DNA of 55,809 bases from CAYZJD01 sp964483455 (GTDB lineage Bacteria > Acidobacteriota > Terriglobia > Bryobacterales > Bryobacteraceae), in the NCBI GenBank assembly GCA_964483455.1, contig CAZACK010000026.1:1-55809 (forward strand), written 5' to 3'. The position numbers and the translations under genes are program-made. How positions within the stretch are numbered: position 1 is the stretch's first letter; each line of letters begins with the position of its first letter. Under the pieces are notes generated by a model, which had not been told where the DNA came from, searched no databases, and was given only the letters and a program-made list of their open reading frames with translations. Below, one piece after another: positions 1-8,071 of this stretch.

Positions 1-110
1 CTATGAGCGAACCGAAGCAGCTCATCTGGATCGAGGCGGCGGACCACTTCTTCGGTGGCGGGTTGGATCAGTTCGAGGAGGCCGTTCGCCGAATCGGAGA
101 TGCCCCTTAG
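1..110 (+). CDS. alpha/beta hydrolase, C-terminal fragment (5' end outside window)
   Basis: The first two bases belong to an incomplete codon; the reading frame then runs from position 3 to the TAG at 108-110. The 35 visible residues contain WIEAADHFF followed by an acidic helix. This matches the end of many alpha/beta-hydrolase folds, where the His of such an 'ADHFF' segment is the catalytic-triad histidine. The in-frame ATG at position 3 is very unlikely to be the real start. Substrate cannot be inferred from this piece. Confidence 0.55.
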   Translation, partial: MSEPKQLIWIEAADHFFGGGLDQFEEAVRRIGDAP

Positions 111-176
111 CAGCTCCCCCACGTGAACGATTCTTGGCCGCCGGCGGCCTGGAATGACTTCTTTCGCAAGCAGGTG

Positions 177-623
177 CTAGTTCCTGGCGTGGCGGAGTTC
201 GCGCTCGACACGCCGGGTGGCGCGCTGGCTGACCAGCTCCGCCACCTTCCCGAGCAGCTCCGGCAGGTCCTCAGACTTGATCAGCACCGCCTGGCTGTTC
301 TTGTTCGGATGGGCGCGGCTCTTGCGGTGGCGGTACGTCGTGATGATGGCAGTCGCCGGCTTGTAGTCCATCATGCGGGCGTGCGCCAGCACCTTCAGGC
401 CTGCTTGCGGCGATTCCATCTGGAGGTCGCTCAACACCAGTTCGTATTCGTGGTCTTCCAGTTTGTCGACAGCTTCGGCGGCCGAGGCGGCCGCGTCCAC
501 GTGGTACCCGCCTGCTTCAAGTACCGTTTGCAGCGTCAGCCTTGACGTTGGATCGTCATCGACAAGGAGAACACGGGCAACCTCGATGAGTTGCCGCCGT
601 AGGGGGCGCGACACCTTGACCAT
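177..623 (-). CDS. response regulator receiver (CheY-like) protein
   Basis: This 148-aa protein is a single receiver domain. The acidic cluster is D22-D24 (VDDD), the expected phosphoacceptor is D66 in the VLSDLQM strand, the switch Thr is in IITTY (residues 95-96), and the conserved lysine is probably K116 in LIKSEDL. No output domain follows, so it probably acts by protein contact as part of a phosphorelay or as a stand-alone CheY/Spo0F-like protein. The usual Lys-Pro after beta-5 is replaced by Lys-Ser, which is atypical. No histidine kinase is adjacent. It starts at ATG 623; an AT-rich leader region lies upstream. Confidence 0.85.
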   Translation of the reverse strand: MVKVSRPLRRQLIEVARVLLVDDDPTSRLTLQTVLEAGGYHVDAAASAAEAVDKLEDHEYELVLSDLQMESPQAGLKVLAHARMMDYKPATAIITTYRHRKSRAHPNKNSQAVLIKSEDLPELLGKVAELVSQRATRRVERELRHARN

Positions 624-661
624 CAGGGTACCTGGGTCCTTTCTGCGAATCGTCCACCCTC

Positions 662-667
662 AATATA
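662..667 (-). promoter_or_regulatory. candidate -10 box for the receiver gene
   Basis: On the minus strand TATATT lies about 38 nt before the ATG at 623. No convincing -35 was found at 16-18 nt. This is a weak call based on the hexamer alone. Confidence 0.3.
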
Positions 668-703
668 CCCTAACTTGGCTCCGGTGCATAGCAATCTTTT
701 AGC

Positions 704-760
704 CAGATTGATTTCCTATTCGAATAGAAAATAACTACATAAATAGAAAAAAGGCGCCAG
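704..760. other. AT-rich intergenic island with 12-bp palindrome
   Basis: Between purB and the receiver gene, the composition falls to roughly 30% GC in a window that is otherwise about 65% GC. It contains the perfect palindrome CTATTCGAATAG at 716-727 and several A/T runs. It could be a regulator-binding site or UP-element-like DNA for the receiver promoter, or the 3' end region of purB. No gene is visible here. Confidence 0.4.
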
Positions 761-789
761 CCTATGCAAGTCGTTGTTATCACGATGGA

Positions 790-2103
790 TTAGCTGTCTC
801 CGAACACCCGCTTAAAGATCCGGTCCACGTTGCGGAGGTGTCTTCCAAGGGAAAAGCTCTCTTGGATCTTCGCCGGCGTCAAGACGGCTTGCACCTCCGG
901 ATCGTTTTCGATGGCCGACCGGAAGTCGCCGTTGTCCTCCCAGGCCTTCATGGCGTGTTCCTGAACCAGCCGGTAGGCCTTCTCTCGCAGCATTCCGGCG
1001 GCGGCGAGGTCAAGCAGCAACTGGCCGGAGAAGATGAGCCCGCCGGTGAGGTTTACGTTGCGCTGCATTCGCTCCGGATAGACGCGCATTCCCTCAACAA
1101 GCCAGGCAGTTCGGGCGAGCAGGTAATCGCTGAGAATGGTGGAGTCCGCCAGGATGACGCGCTCCACCGAAGAGTGCGAGATGTCCCGCTCGTGCCACAG
1201 GGCGACATTCTCGAACGCCGCCTGGGCGTTGGAGCGCACTACGCGGGCAAGGCCGCAGATCTGCTCGCTGGTGACGGGATTCCGCTTGTGCGGCATGGCC
1301 GAGCTGCCCTTTTGTCCGGCGGTGAACGGCTCCTCGGCTTCGCGCACCTCGGTGCGTTGGAGGTGCCGCACTTCGAGCGCGATCTTCTCGCACAAAGCCG
1401 CGATGCCGGCCAGCACCGAGAGGAAGAACGCATGGCGGTCCCGCGAGACGACCTGCGAGGAGATGGCGGCAGCCCGGAGGCCGAGCCTGGCGCAGATGGC
1501 TTCCTCGACCTCCGGTGCGATATGGGCGAAGGTCCCGACGGCGCCGGAGAACTTGCCGACGCGCATTTCCTCAGTCGCCGCCGCCAGCCGCCGGAGGTGG
1601 CGGACGGCTTCGTCGTACCACAAGGCGATCTTCAGGCCGAAAGTGATGGGTTCGGCGTGGACTCCGTGGGTGCGCCCCACCTGGGGAGTATTCTTGAACT
1701 CGTGCGCGCGCCGGTGGAGCAGGTCGCGCAGTCTTGTCAGGCCATCACGCAGCAGGTCCGAGGCCTGGCTGAGCTGGAGCGCCTGCGCCGTGTCGACCAC
1801 ATCGTTCGATGTCAGGCCGTAATGCAGCCAGCGTGACGCCTCGGCCTGGCCGGCCTCCGCCATGCGCTCGGCGACGCAGGTGGTGAACGCAATCACGTCG
1901 TGCTTGACCTCGCGTTCGATTTCCAGGATTCGGGCCACGTCGAATCCGGCGTGCTCGCGCAGCATCCGCGCCGCTTCCACCGGGACTTCGCCTGTTTCGG
2001 CCAGCGCCTCGGCGGCGGCCAGCTCCACTTCGAGCCAGGTCCGGAACTTGTTCTCGTCGCTCCAGATGCGGCCCATCTCCGGCCGCGTGTATCTCGCAAT
2101 CAT
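790..2103 (-). CDS. purB: adenylosuccinate lyase
   Basis: This 437-aa protein is full length for PurB. The enzyme cleaves SAICAR to AICAR and adenylosuccinate to AMP, releasing fumarate in both cases. All three conserved fumarase/aspartase-superfamily blocks are visible: TSNDVVDTA at 98-106, GRTHGVHAEP at 143-152 with the catalytic-type His, and the signature loop GSSAMPHKRNP at 266-276. The ATG at 2103 is preceded by GGAGG with good spacing, which fixes the start. It appears monocistronic: the next minus-strand gene upstream ends about 80 nt away. Other purine genes are not in the window. Confidence 0.96.
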   Translation of the reverse strand: MIARYTRPEMGRIWSDENKFRTWLEVELAAAEALAETGEVPVEAARMLREHAGFDVARILEIEREVKHDVIAFTTCVAERMAEAGQAEASRWLHYGLTSNDVVDTAQALQLSQASDLLRDGLTRLRDLLHRRAHEFKNTPQVGRTHGVHAEPITFGLKIALWYDEAVRHLRRLAAATEEMRVGKFSGAVGTFAHIAPEVEEAICARLGLRAAAISSQVVSRDRHAFFLSVLAGIAALCEKIALEVRHLQRTEVREAEEPFTAGQKGSSAMPHKRNPVTSEQICGLARVVRSNAQAAFENVALWHERDISHSSVERVILADSTILSDYLLARTAWLVEGMRVYPERMQRNVNLTGGLIFSGQLLLDLAAAGMLREKAYRLVQEHAMKAWEDNGDFRSAIENDPEVQAVLTPAKIQESFSLGRHLRNVDRIFKRVFGDS

Positions 2104-2181
2104 GCTCTACCTCCGTCATTCCTTCTCACCACCAAGACACCAGTATCCGTGGTGGCGAGCGGGTGAAGCCCGGCTCCGCGG

Positions 2182-2955
2182 TCAATATTCGAACACCTCG
2201 GACTGCCGCCGCGGCTCGGCAATCACCAGCCGCGTGAACAATTCCCGCCCGGCGAGCGCCTGCCGCGCTGTCAGTCGAACCAACTCGGGGTGGTTGTTGT
2301 GTTCGCTGATGTGCCCGAGCACCAGCAGCGACGTCGACGTGTCCAGTTCGGTGCGAATGAATTCCGAGACGACGTGGTTGGAGAGGTGCCCCTTGCGTCC
2401 CATGACCCGCTGCTTCACCGACCACGGGTAGGGTCCGACCTTCAGCATCTCCAGGTCGTGATTCGATTCCAGGATGAGCAGGTCCGTCCCCCGGAGATGA
2501 AACTTGATCGAATCCGGGATGTAGCCGAGGTCGGTCACCAGCCCGATCTTCACACCATGGGCGCGCAGCGCGAAGCCAACAGGGTCAGCGGCATCGTGGG
2601 GCACGGTGAAAGTCTCGATGTCAAGGTCGCCGATCGACAAGCGCGAGCCCGCCTGGAAGGTCTCCGTAGGCGCCTGGTAGTCGCCCCAGTCAATCGCCGG
2701 CGCCGTGTCCCGGGTGAGGTACACGGGGATTTTCCAGCCGCCGGCGAGAAGCGGCAGTCCGGAGACGTGGTCGGTGTGCTCGTGGCTGATCAGAATCGCG
2801 TTAAGGTGTTTGGGGTCCTCGCCGATGGCAGCCAGCCGCCTGGCGACCTCCTTGCGACTCAAGCCGGCATCCACCAGGATTCGCGTGCGACCCGAGGAGA
2901 TGAACGTGCAGTTCCCCGAGCTGCCGCTGGCGAGCACACAGACTCTGACGATGAT
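2182..2955 (-). CDS. metallo-beta-lactamase fold hydrolase, WalJ/YycJ-like
   Basis: The protein begins with a VCVLASGSSGN strand and loop typical of WalJ/YycJ-type MBL hydrolases, then has the zinc motif HEHTDHVSG, a central DLGYIPD-type Asp motif and a C-terminal LGHISEHNN His pair. Family members are phosphodiesterase/nuclease-like. The start is unclear. A strong GGGAGGAG Shine-Dalgarno sequence sits just before two ATC codons (2955 and 2952), exactly where the family Met is expected, but no ATG/GTG/TTG is there. Alternatives are GTG 2937 (clips the first strand, poor SD spacing) or ATG 3132 (adds about 60 aa of unlike sequence). Coordinates here assume the ATC position. Confidence 0.85.
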   Translation of the reverse strand: MIVRVCVLASGSSGNCTFISSGRTRILVDAGLSRKEVARRLAAIGEDPKHLNAILISHEHTDHVSGLPLLAGGWKIPVYLTRDTAPAIDWGDYQAPTETFQAGSRLSIGDLDIETFTVPHDAADPVGFALRAHGVKIGLVTDLGYIPDSIKFHLRGTDLLILESNHDLEMLKVGPYPWSVKQRVMGRKGHLSNHVVSEFIRTELDTSTSLLVLGHISEHNNHPELVRLTARQALAGRELFTRLVIAEPRRQSEVFEY

Positions 2956-3200
2956 CTCCTCCCGGAACTTCCCTTGTAGCAGGAATCGGAGGGCGCGACA
3001 AGCGGCGGCGTTTCCGCTTCCGCCTCCGCACCGCTGATGTAGGGATTGACCGCGGCGGATTTCGTCACCGGCGCATTGCGGCCATCGTCCCGCTGTGGTA
3101 TGAATGATAGAAGCAGACGGCACTTCGGACATCCGGCTACCGGTTTTCCGGACCCCAACGATCCTAACCGCAGTGTGACGGTCTTATCAGGAGCCACCAG

Positions 3201-3500
3201 GTGGAAACTGCGAATCGAAAGCTAATACGCCCTCCCTTGAACGAACTCAAGGAGAAGATAAACAAGATCCGCAATCAAAAGAAGGTGATCCCGTCGGACC
3301 AGACCCACGCCGAATCGTTTTACTACGTCAAGCAGATGCAGTCCAAGACCCCGATGGTGGTGGTGTTCAAAGACGGGGAGACGATTCACGGCGTGATCGA
3401 GTGGTATGACCGGTGCTGCCTGAAGATCAACCGGGCGGACGGTCCGAACCTGTTGGTGTACAAGACCAACGTCAAGTACCTGTACAAGGAGAATCCGTAG
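3201..3500 (+). CDS. Hfq-like Sm-fold RNA-binding protein
   Basis: This 99-aa protein starts at GTG 3201 with AGGAG upstream. Residues about 40-97 align with the Hfq Sm domain: a helix with VKQMQ, a strand with MVVVFKDGETIHGVIEWYD (Hfq pattern G-x-x-I/L-x-G-x-I-x-x-Y/F-D), then LVYKTNVKYLYK in place of the Hfq Sm2 motif VYKHAIST. The Hfq YKH is therefore YKT. A basic, helical extension of about 40 residues precedes the Sm fold, and the usual flexible C-terminal tail is missing. It probably forms a ring that binds U-rich RNA, but sRNA chaperone activity is inferred only. Confidence 0.75.
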   Translation: METANRKLIRPPLNELKEKINKIRNQKKVIPSDQTHAESFYYVKQMQSKTPMVVVFKDGETIHGVIEWYDRCCLKINRADGPNLLVYKTNVKYLYKENP

Positions 3501-3512
3501 GAACGGCGGCGG

Positions 3513-4010
3513 CTACGGCGTCTGGGTGCGCGGGTCCTTCACCTGCCGGTTTCGTAACCGGAGTCTGTATTCTCTTCGCATTCCCGCTTCCTCGTATCGT
3601 CTCTTCTCTTCGTCCGTCTCCGGAATGACCGGAGGGGCCGGCATGCGATTCCGCTGGGCATCCACGGCCACGAAGGTGAGATAGGCCGAAGAGGTGTGCT
3701 TCCGTTCTCCGGTCAGCAGGTCTTCCACGTAGACCTTCACCCCCACTTCCATCGACGTGCGGAACACCCGGTTCACGGAAGAGTAGAGAATCACAAGTTG
3801 TCCGATCTGGACCGGGTGGAGGAAGGTCATGTAGTCGACGGAAGCGGTGACGACGGGGCACCTTGCATGCCGCATGGCTGCCATCGCTCCGGCGAGGTCG
3901 ACCAGGTGCATCACCTTGCCGCCAAGCAGCGTTCCCAACGAGTTGGCGTCGTTGGGGAGCGCCAGTTCGGAATACTCAGAGATCGATTCGCGGACGGGCC
4001 GGCCTTCCAT
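3513..4010 (-). CDS. acyl-CoA thioesterase, hotdog fold (YciA/BACH-like)
   Basis: This 165-aa protein is a single hotdog domain. Diagnostic features are the NSLGTLLGGKVMHLVDLAGAM helix (Asn and Asp of the active site), the strand VVTASVDYMTFLHPV and the later EVGVKVYVEDL / SAYLTFVAVD strands. The family hydrolyses acyl-CoA thioesters in the cytoplasm. The C-terminus is basic and low complexity. A TAAGAT hexamer lies 7 nt before the ATG with no SD, suggesting a leaderless transcript divergent from the TPR gene at 4052. Confidence 0.88.
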   Translation of the reverse strand: MEGRPVRESISEYSELALPNDANSLGTLLGGKVMHLVDLAGAMAAMRHARCPVVTASVDYMTFLHPVQIGQLVILYSSVNRVFRTSMEVGVKVYVEDLLTGERKHTSSAYLTFVAVDAQRNRMPAPPVIPETDEEKRRYEEAGMRREYRLRLRNRQVKDPRTQTP

Positions 4011-4017
4011 CGGCGGT

Positions 4018-4027
4018 ATCTTATCAT
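4018..4027. promoter_or_regulatory. candidate bidirectional -10 region
   Basis: On the minus strand TAAGAT (4023-4018) precedes the thioesterase ATG by 7 nt. On the plus strand TATCAT (4022-4027) precedes the TPR-gene ATG by 24 nt, with GGGAGGGAGG between them. The overlapping hexamers suggest a compact divergent promoter. No clear -35 box was recognised. Confidence 0.4.
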
Positions 4028-4051
4028 GGGAGGGAGGACCGCCCGATTCGC

Positions 4052-4366
4052 ATGTCGAACCCCCGTGTGGAAGTGTTGAAGAATGTGCTGTCCGTCCGGC
4101 CGGAGGACAGTTTCGCCCGGTATGGCCTGGCGATGGAGCATGTCAAGGCGGGCGAATTCGAGCAGGCGGTGGCCGAATTCAGAACGCTGATTTCCTACAA
4201 CCCCGACTACAACTACGCCTACTTCCACGGGGCGCAGGCGCTGGAGAAGCTCGGACGCATCGAAGAAGCCCGCGAGATGTACCATGCCGGCCTGGCGGCA
4301 GCCGATCGCACCAGCGACGCGCACGCCCGCAGCGAGCTTCAGGCGGCGCTGGATTTGCTGGGCTGA
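4052..4366 (+). CDS. small tetratricopeptide-repeat protein
   Basis: This 104-aa protein consists almost entirely of TPR helices: DSFARYGLAMEHVKAGEFEQAV, then NYAYFHGAQALEKLGRIEEARE, then a capping helix. The ATG at 4052 (MSNPRVEVL) is chosen over the longer upstream frame because GGGAGGGAGG precedes it and the upstream part has no TPR character. A TPR scaffold mediates protein contacts; the partner is unknown. A hairpin with a short T run follows the gene. Confidence 0.72.
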   Translation: MSNPRVEVLKNVLSVRPEDSFARYGLAMEHVKAGEFEQAVAEFRTLISYNPDYNYAYFHGAQALEKLGRIEEAREMYHAGLAAADRTSDAHARSELQAALDLLG

Positions 4367-4380
4367 GCGCAATCGTTTCA

Positions 4381-4400
4381 GCCGCCAATGAACGCCGATG
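4381..4400. repeat. dispersed repeat, family A (partial copy)
   Basis: A 20-bp copy of the GCCGCCGATGAACGCCGATG-type repeat (here GCCGCCAATG then AACGCCGATG). Other copies lie at 17786-17817, 42281-42320, 48657-48697 and, inverted, 48712-48741, all intergenic or at gene edges. Confidence 0.6.
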
Positions 4401-4435
4401 GCATCGAGGGGGTTTCGACGCTGTCTCGGCGATCG

Positions 4436-4455
4436 CCGACGGATGCCGTCGGTTT
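4436..4455 (+). terminator. candidate intrinsic terminator after the TPR gene
   Basis: A perfect 7-bp stem CCGACGG / CCGTCGG with loop ATG is followed by TTT. It lies between the convergent TPR gene and lutC, so it could serve either. The T run is short, which lowers confidence. Confidence 0.4.
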
Positions 4456-4472
4456 CCACTCCGGCCTGCCGC

Positions 4473-5105
4473 CTACACCACCACCACGTGAACCTCCCCG
4501 GGCCCGTGGACGCCGCGGACGAGAATTTGCTCGATGTCGGCGGTGCGGCTCGGGCCGGTGATGAGCACCATGGAGCTCGTGGCTTCGCAGGGTTTGGGCA
4601 GAAGGGTGAACAGCTCGTCGAGCCCGGTGAGAATTCGCTCCTTGGGCACGATGGCCATGTGAATCGGGGGCAGGAGGCTGATCATGCGCGCCTCCTCCGG
4701 GGAAGAGAGCATGACCAGCGTGCCGGTGTCGGCGAGTGCGTAGTCGGCGCTGGTGATGCCGAGGGAGGCGGCGGCACAGGCGGCCTTCAAGCGATCACGG
4801 TCCTCGAAACCGCTTTGCACGCCCGGCAGGGCCAGGATGCCGCAATCGGCGAGAAACGGGGCATTCGAGGCCACCGCGCTGCCCCCGTCGAGCAGCGAGG
4901 CGGCGTAAGCGCAGGCTTCCTCGCGGCTGGCGGCTTGCAGGGTCTTGCCGGCCAACGCCGCCACTGCATCGAGCAGGCTGTCGACCCGCGCGCCGCTGTC
5001 CAAGTCCGGAACCCGCAGCCGAACAAACGGCGGTTCAGCCGGCGCCTGCCCGGCGCTGCGCCCCAGCGCGGTGCGCACCTTGTGCAGGATGTGGTCGCGA
5101 GTCAT
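4473..5105 (-). CDS. lutC: lactate utilization protein C (LUD domain)
   Basis: This 210-aa protein is a single LUD domain, a family named for lactate-utilization subunits. Visible family features are the DSGARVDSLLDAV region, SADYALADTGTLVMLSSPEEARMISLLPP and the end strand SMVLITGPSRTADIE. The last of these recurs as a related segment in LutB. The ATG at 5105 shares one base with the lutB stop (TGATG), so translation is probably coupled; the 29 residues upstream in the longer frame are lutB sequence read in another frame. LutC works with LutA and LutB in oxidising L-lactate to pyruvate. Confidence 0.92.
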   Translation of the reverse strand: MTRDHILHKVRTALGRSAGQAPAEPPFVRLRVPDLDSGARVDSLLDAVAALAGKTLQAASREEACAYAASLLDGGSAVASNAPFLADCGILALPGVQSGFEDRDRLKAACAAASLGITSADYALADTGTLVMLSSPEEARMISLLPPIHMAIVPKERILTGLDELFTLLPKPCEATSSMVLITGPSRTADIEQILVRGVHGPGEVHVVVV

Positions 5106-6541
5106 CAGCCCGCCTCCCGCTTTCCGCGCGCGCGCCACGCCTGCCGGAAGCTCTTGGCCGGAAACGGCGGCAGGTCGCGCTGGCTCATCCAACCGCGCAA
5201 CGGGCCTTGGTTGAACAGCGCCGGCACCCGCCGGATCCAGCCGTCGCTCTCACCGGGCATTACGGCCGAGGCCATCATCCCGGCCATTTCATAAAGTCTG
5301 GGGCGGCGCATGACCCATGCCCAGAGGCGGAAGCCGAGCCGCTCCAGCCTGCCCTGCCCTTCCCGCTGCCTGGTCCGCGTCACTTCGCCGCGCAGCTTCA
5401 GCAGCATTTTCGGGATGTCGATTTTGACCGGACACACTTCGGCGCACGCGCCGCACAAGCTCGAGGCAAACGGCAGCCACGGATCCTTGGCCGCGCCGAG
5501 GTACTGCGGGGTGATGATGGCGCCAATCGGGCCCGAGTACACCCAAGGGTAGCTGTGGCCACCGATCTTGCGGTACACCGGGCAATGGTTCAGGCAAGCG
5601 CCGCAGCGGATGCAATACAGCGATTGGCGCTTCTCGCGGTCCGCGAGCAGGCGCGAGCGGCCATTGTCGAGCAGCACCAGGTAGAATTCCTCCGGCCCGT
5701 CGATCTCGCTGCCGCGGCGAGGGCCGGAGAGCATCGAGGTGTAAACGGTGAGCGGCTGGCCGGTGGCGCTGCGGCCCAGCAGTTTCAAGAAGACGGCCAG
5801 GTCCTGCGCCCGCGGGATCAGTTTCTCGATGCCGGCAACGGCCACGTGAACCTTGGGCAGGGTGGTCGTCAGCCGCGCGTTGCCCTCGTTTTCCACCAGC
5901 ACGATCGCGCCGGAATCCGCCACCACGAAGTTGGCGCCGGAGACGCCGATGTCGGCGCTCAGAAACTTCTCGCGCAGCACGCGGCGGGCGATCTTGGTCT
6001 GATTCTCGGGCACGGTCTCGCCGGCGATGCCCAGCTCCCGGCTGAAAATGTCGGCCACGTCGTAGCGGGTCTTGTGCAGCGCCGGCGCCACGATGTGGTA
6101 CGGGCGCTCGTGAGCAAGCTGGATGATGTACTCGCCGAGGTCCGTCTCGACGGCATCCATGCCCTGGTGCGCGAGCCGCTCGTTCAAGTCGATTTCCTCG
6201 GTGGTCATGGACTTCGACTTGACGATCAGCCGCGCCTGCTTTTCCCGCGCCAGCCCGGCGAGGAAATCGACCACTTCCCCGCCGTCCCGGCACCAGACCA
6301 CCTTGCCGCCGTGCGCGTGTACGTTTGACTCGAGTTGCTCAAGATAGTAGTCGAGGTTCTCGAGCGTGTGCTTCTTGACGAGCCGGGCGTGCTCGCGCAG
6401 CTCCTGGTAGTCCGGCAGGGCTTCCGAATCGACGGCGGTCTTCCGCTTGTCCATCAGCCGGCCGGTCGAGGCGTAGATGGCGAGCTGAAGGTTGCCATCG
6501 GCAAGCGTGGTGTGGATCTTCTCCGGGACGGCGACGCTCAT
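5105..6541 (-). CDS. lutB: lactate utilization iron-sulfur protein B
   Basis: This 478-aa protein is the LutB subunit. It has an N-terminal LUD-like domain (about residues 60-290, with GVSGANFVVADSGAIVLVENEGNARL). A two-cluster ferredoxin module follows: C310-x2-C313-x2-C316-x3-C320 (CIRCGACLNHCP) and C363-x2-C366-x3-C370 (CGACAEVCP). The C-terminal region is the DUF3390-like tail of LutB. It sits between lutA (4-nt gap) and lutC (1-nt overlap) in one operon. The complex oxidises L-lactate in the cytoplasm and passes electrons on through its Fe-S clusters. Confidence 0.95.
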   Translation of the reverse strand: MSVAVPEKIHTTLADGNLQLAIYASTGRLMDKRKTAVDSEALPDYQELREHARLVKKHTLENLDYYLEQLESNVHAHGGKVVWCRDGGEVVDFLAGLAREKQARLIVKSKSMTTEEIDLNERLAHQGMDAVETDLGEYIIQLAHERPYHIVAPALHKTRYDVADIFSRELGIAGETVPENQTKIARRVLREKFLSADIGVSGANFVVADSGAIVLVENEGNARLTTTLPKVHVAVAGIEKLIPRAQDLAVFLKLLGRSATGQPLTVYTSMLSGPRRGSEIDGPEEFYLVLLDNGRSRLLADREKRQSLYCIRCGACLNHCPVYRKIGGHSYPWVYSGPIGAIITPQYLGAAKDPWLPFASSLCGACAEVCPVKIDIPKMLLKLRGEVTRTRQREGQGRLERLGFRLWAWVMRRPRLYEMAGMMASAVMPGESDGWIRRVPALFNQGPLRGWMSQRDLPPFPAKSFRQAWRARGKREAG

Positions 6542-6545
6542 AAGA

Positions 6546-7271
6546 TCATCGCGAGGCGAGCACCTCGGCCAGGTGTAGCGTCTTCACGGGGATGCCGGCG
6601 CGGGAGAGCGCGCCTCCGATCTGCATCAGGCAACTGGAATCCAGGCCGACCACGGCGCCGGCGCCGGTGCGCACGATGGACTCGATCTTGGTACGGGTCA
6701 TGCCTCCGGAAAGCTCGTCGAATTTTACCGAGAACGTGCCGCCGAATCCGCAGCACTCCTCGGCGATGTCCATCTCGCGGAGGGTGAGTCCGCGGACTTT
6801 CGAGAGCAGCCGGCGGGGCCCGTCGCGGATCTTCAGCTCGCGGAGGGCGTGACAACTGTCGTGGAAGGTGACGACGCCGTCCCAGCGGGCACCGAGGTCC
6901 TCGACTCGAGCCACCTCCAGGAGGAACTGGGAGAACTCATAGAGCCGGGAGGCGATCCGGCGGGTCAATTCCAGAGATTCGGGCTCCTTGTGAAAAAGCT
7001 CCTCGTAGTGGTGAGCCACCATCGAGGTGCAGGAACCCGAGGGCGCCACGATGTAGTCGGCATTGCGAAAGACGCGGAGGTAGTGTCTCGCCACGTCGCG
7101 AGCCTCGTCCCAATAGCCGCTGTTGAAGGCCGGCTGGCCGCAGCAGGTTTGCGCCTCCGGGAAATCGACTTCGTAGCCGAGCTGTTCCAGGATGCCGGCC
7201 ATCGCCAGGCCAACGCGGGGAAACAACTGATCGACCAGGCAGGTGACAAACAGGGAGACGCGGGCCGACAT
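6546..7271 (-). CDS. lutA: lactate utilization protein A (CCG-domain Fe-S oxidoreductase)
   Basis: This 241-aa protein has two cysteine-rich CCG domains: first the QTCCGQPAFNSGYWDEA motif (about 60 residues in), second CHALREL followed by EECCGFGGTFS near residues 150-180. Such domains ligate a noncubane 4Fe-4S cluster in GlpC/HdrB relatives. It is the first gene of lutABC; TACAAT lies 9 nt before the ATG with no SD, so the operon mRNA may have almost no leader. A LutR-type GntR regulator and a lactate permease, often next to lutABC elsewhere, are not seen. Confidence 0.94.
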   Translation of the reverse strand: MSARVSLFVTCLVDQLFPRVGLAMAGILEQLGYEVDFPEAQTCCGQPAFNSGYWDEARDVARHYLRVFRNADYIVAPSGSCTSMVAHHYEELFHKEPESLELTRRIASRLYEFSQFLLEVARVEDLGARWDGVVTFHDSCHALRELKIRDGPRRLLSKVRGLTLREMDIAEECCGFGGTFSVKFDELSGGMTRTKIESIVRTGAGAVVGLDSSCLMQIGGALSRAGIPVKTLHLAEVLASR

Positions 7272-7385
7272 GAAGCTGAGATTGTACCGAAAACCGGCCG
7301 GCCCCGTGGCGAGGGCACTCTTCCCTGCCGCCCGGACACTCGTGTCAAGGCCCTGTTTCCAGCCTCGGGAAGAGTCTCGACGCGG

Positions 7386-7415
7386 CTGTCGCCGAGGGAA
7401 GAACCCTGTTATACT
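7386..7415 (+). promoter_or_regulatory. candidate promoter of the ECF sigma operon
   Basis: TATACT at 7410-7415 is a good -10 box. CTGTCG at 7386-7391 is a weak -35 at 18-nt spacing. The TTG start is 17 nt after the -10. If the sigma factor is autoregulated, a different promoter may be used. Confidence 0.35.
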
Positions 7416-7432
7416 GACGCCACCGGCGAAAA

Positions 7433-8008
7433 TTGTTGACGTTCTACGGGTTTAGCGCGAACTATTTGCAGAGACTGGCGCAAGGGGATCCTTACGTCGA
7501 AGAGCATTTTACCGCCTATTTTGGCTCACTCCTGGCGAGCAAACTGCGCCGCCGGTTGCGCAGCGCCTACCTGATCGACGAGATCCGCCAGGAGACCCTG
7601 TTTCGGGTTGTGCGGGCGGTCCGCTCGGGCGCTCCATTCGACCACCCCGAGAAGTTTGGCGCGTATGTGAACGCTGTCTGCGACAATGTCAGCCTTGAGC
7701 TTGGCCGCCGGGAACAGCGCCACCCGCAGAGAAGCGATGAATCGCCGGATCCGGTGGACAACCGCATCGACCTTGACTTCGAGGTTGCCACCGGGGAACG
7801 CCGCCGCCTGGTCAGAAAGACGCTGGCAGAGCTTCCCGAGCGGGACCGTGAGGTGCTGACCCTCCTGTTCCTGGACGAGCAGCCGCCGGATCTGGTGTGC
7901 CGGCGGCTTGGCGTGGACCGGGAGTATCTGCGGGTGCTGGTTCACCGGGCGAAGGCTCGTTTCCGCGCGAAAGCCCCGGGGGCATTATCCGGCGGCGGAT
8001 CCGGCTAG
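7433..8008 (+). CDS. RNA polymerase sigma factor, ECF/sigma-70 family
   Basis: This 191-aa protein has a region 2 (residues about 20-90: YLIDEIRQETLFRVVRAVR, then FGAYVNAVCDNVSLELGRR) and a region 4 (residues about 120-180: LPERDREVLTLLFLDEQPPDLVCRRLGVDREYLRVLVHRAKARFR). Region 3 is absent, as in ECF factors. The assumed start is TTG 7433, followed by another TTG. Downstream lie a zinc-finger anti-sigma-like protein, an unknown protein and a CHAT protease in the same direction, so it probably directs transcription of this unit in response to an extracytoplasmic or cytoplasmic cue. Confidence 0.88.
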   Translation: MLTFYGFSANYLQRLAQGDPYVEEHFTAYFGSLLASKLRRRLRSAYLIDEIRQETLFRVVRAVRSGAPFDHPEKFGAYVNAVCDNVSLELGRREQRHPQRSDESPDPVDNRIDLDFEVATGERRRLVRKTLAELPERDREVLTLLFLDEQPPDLVCRRLGVDREYLRVLVHRAKARFRAKAPGALSGGGSG

Positions 8009-8071
8009 GCAAATTTTGTGACAAGGCAGTGAAATGAACGGGCTTCGAGAGTCATCATTCAGATAGAGGTC

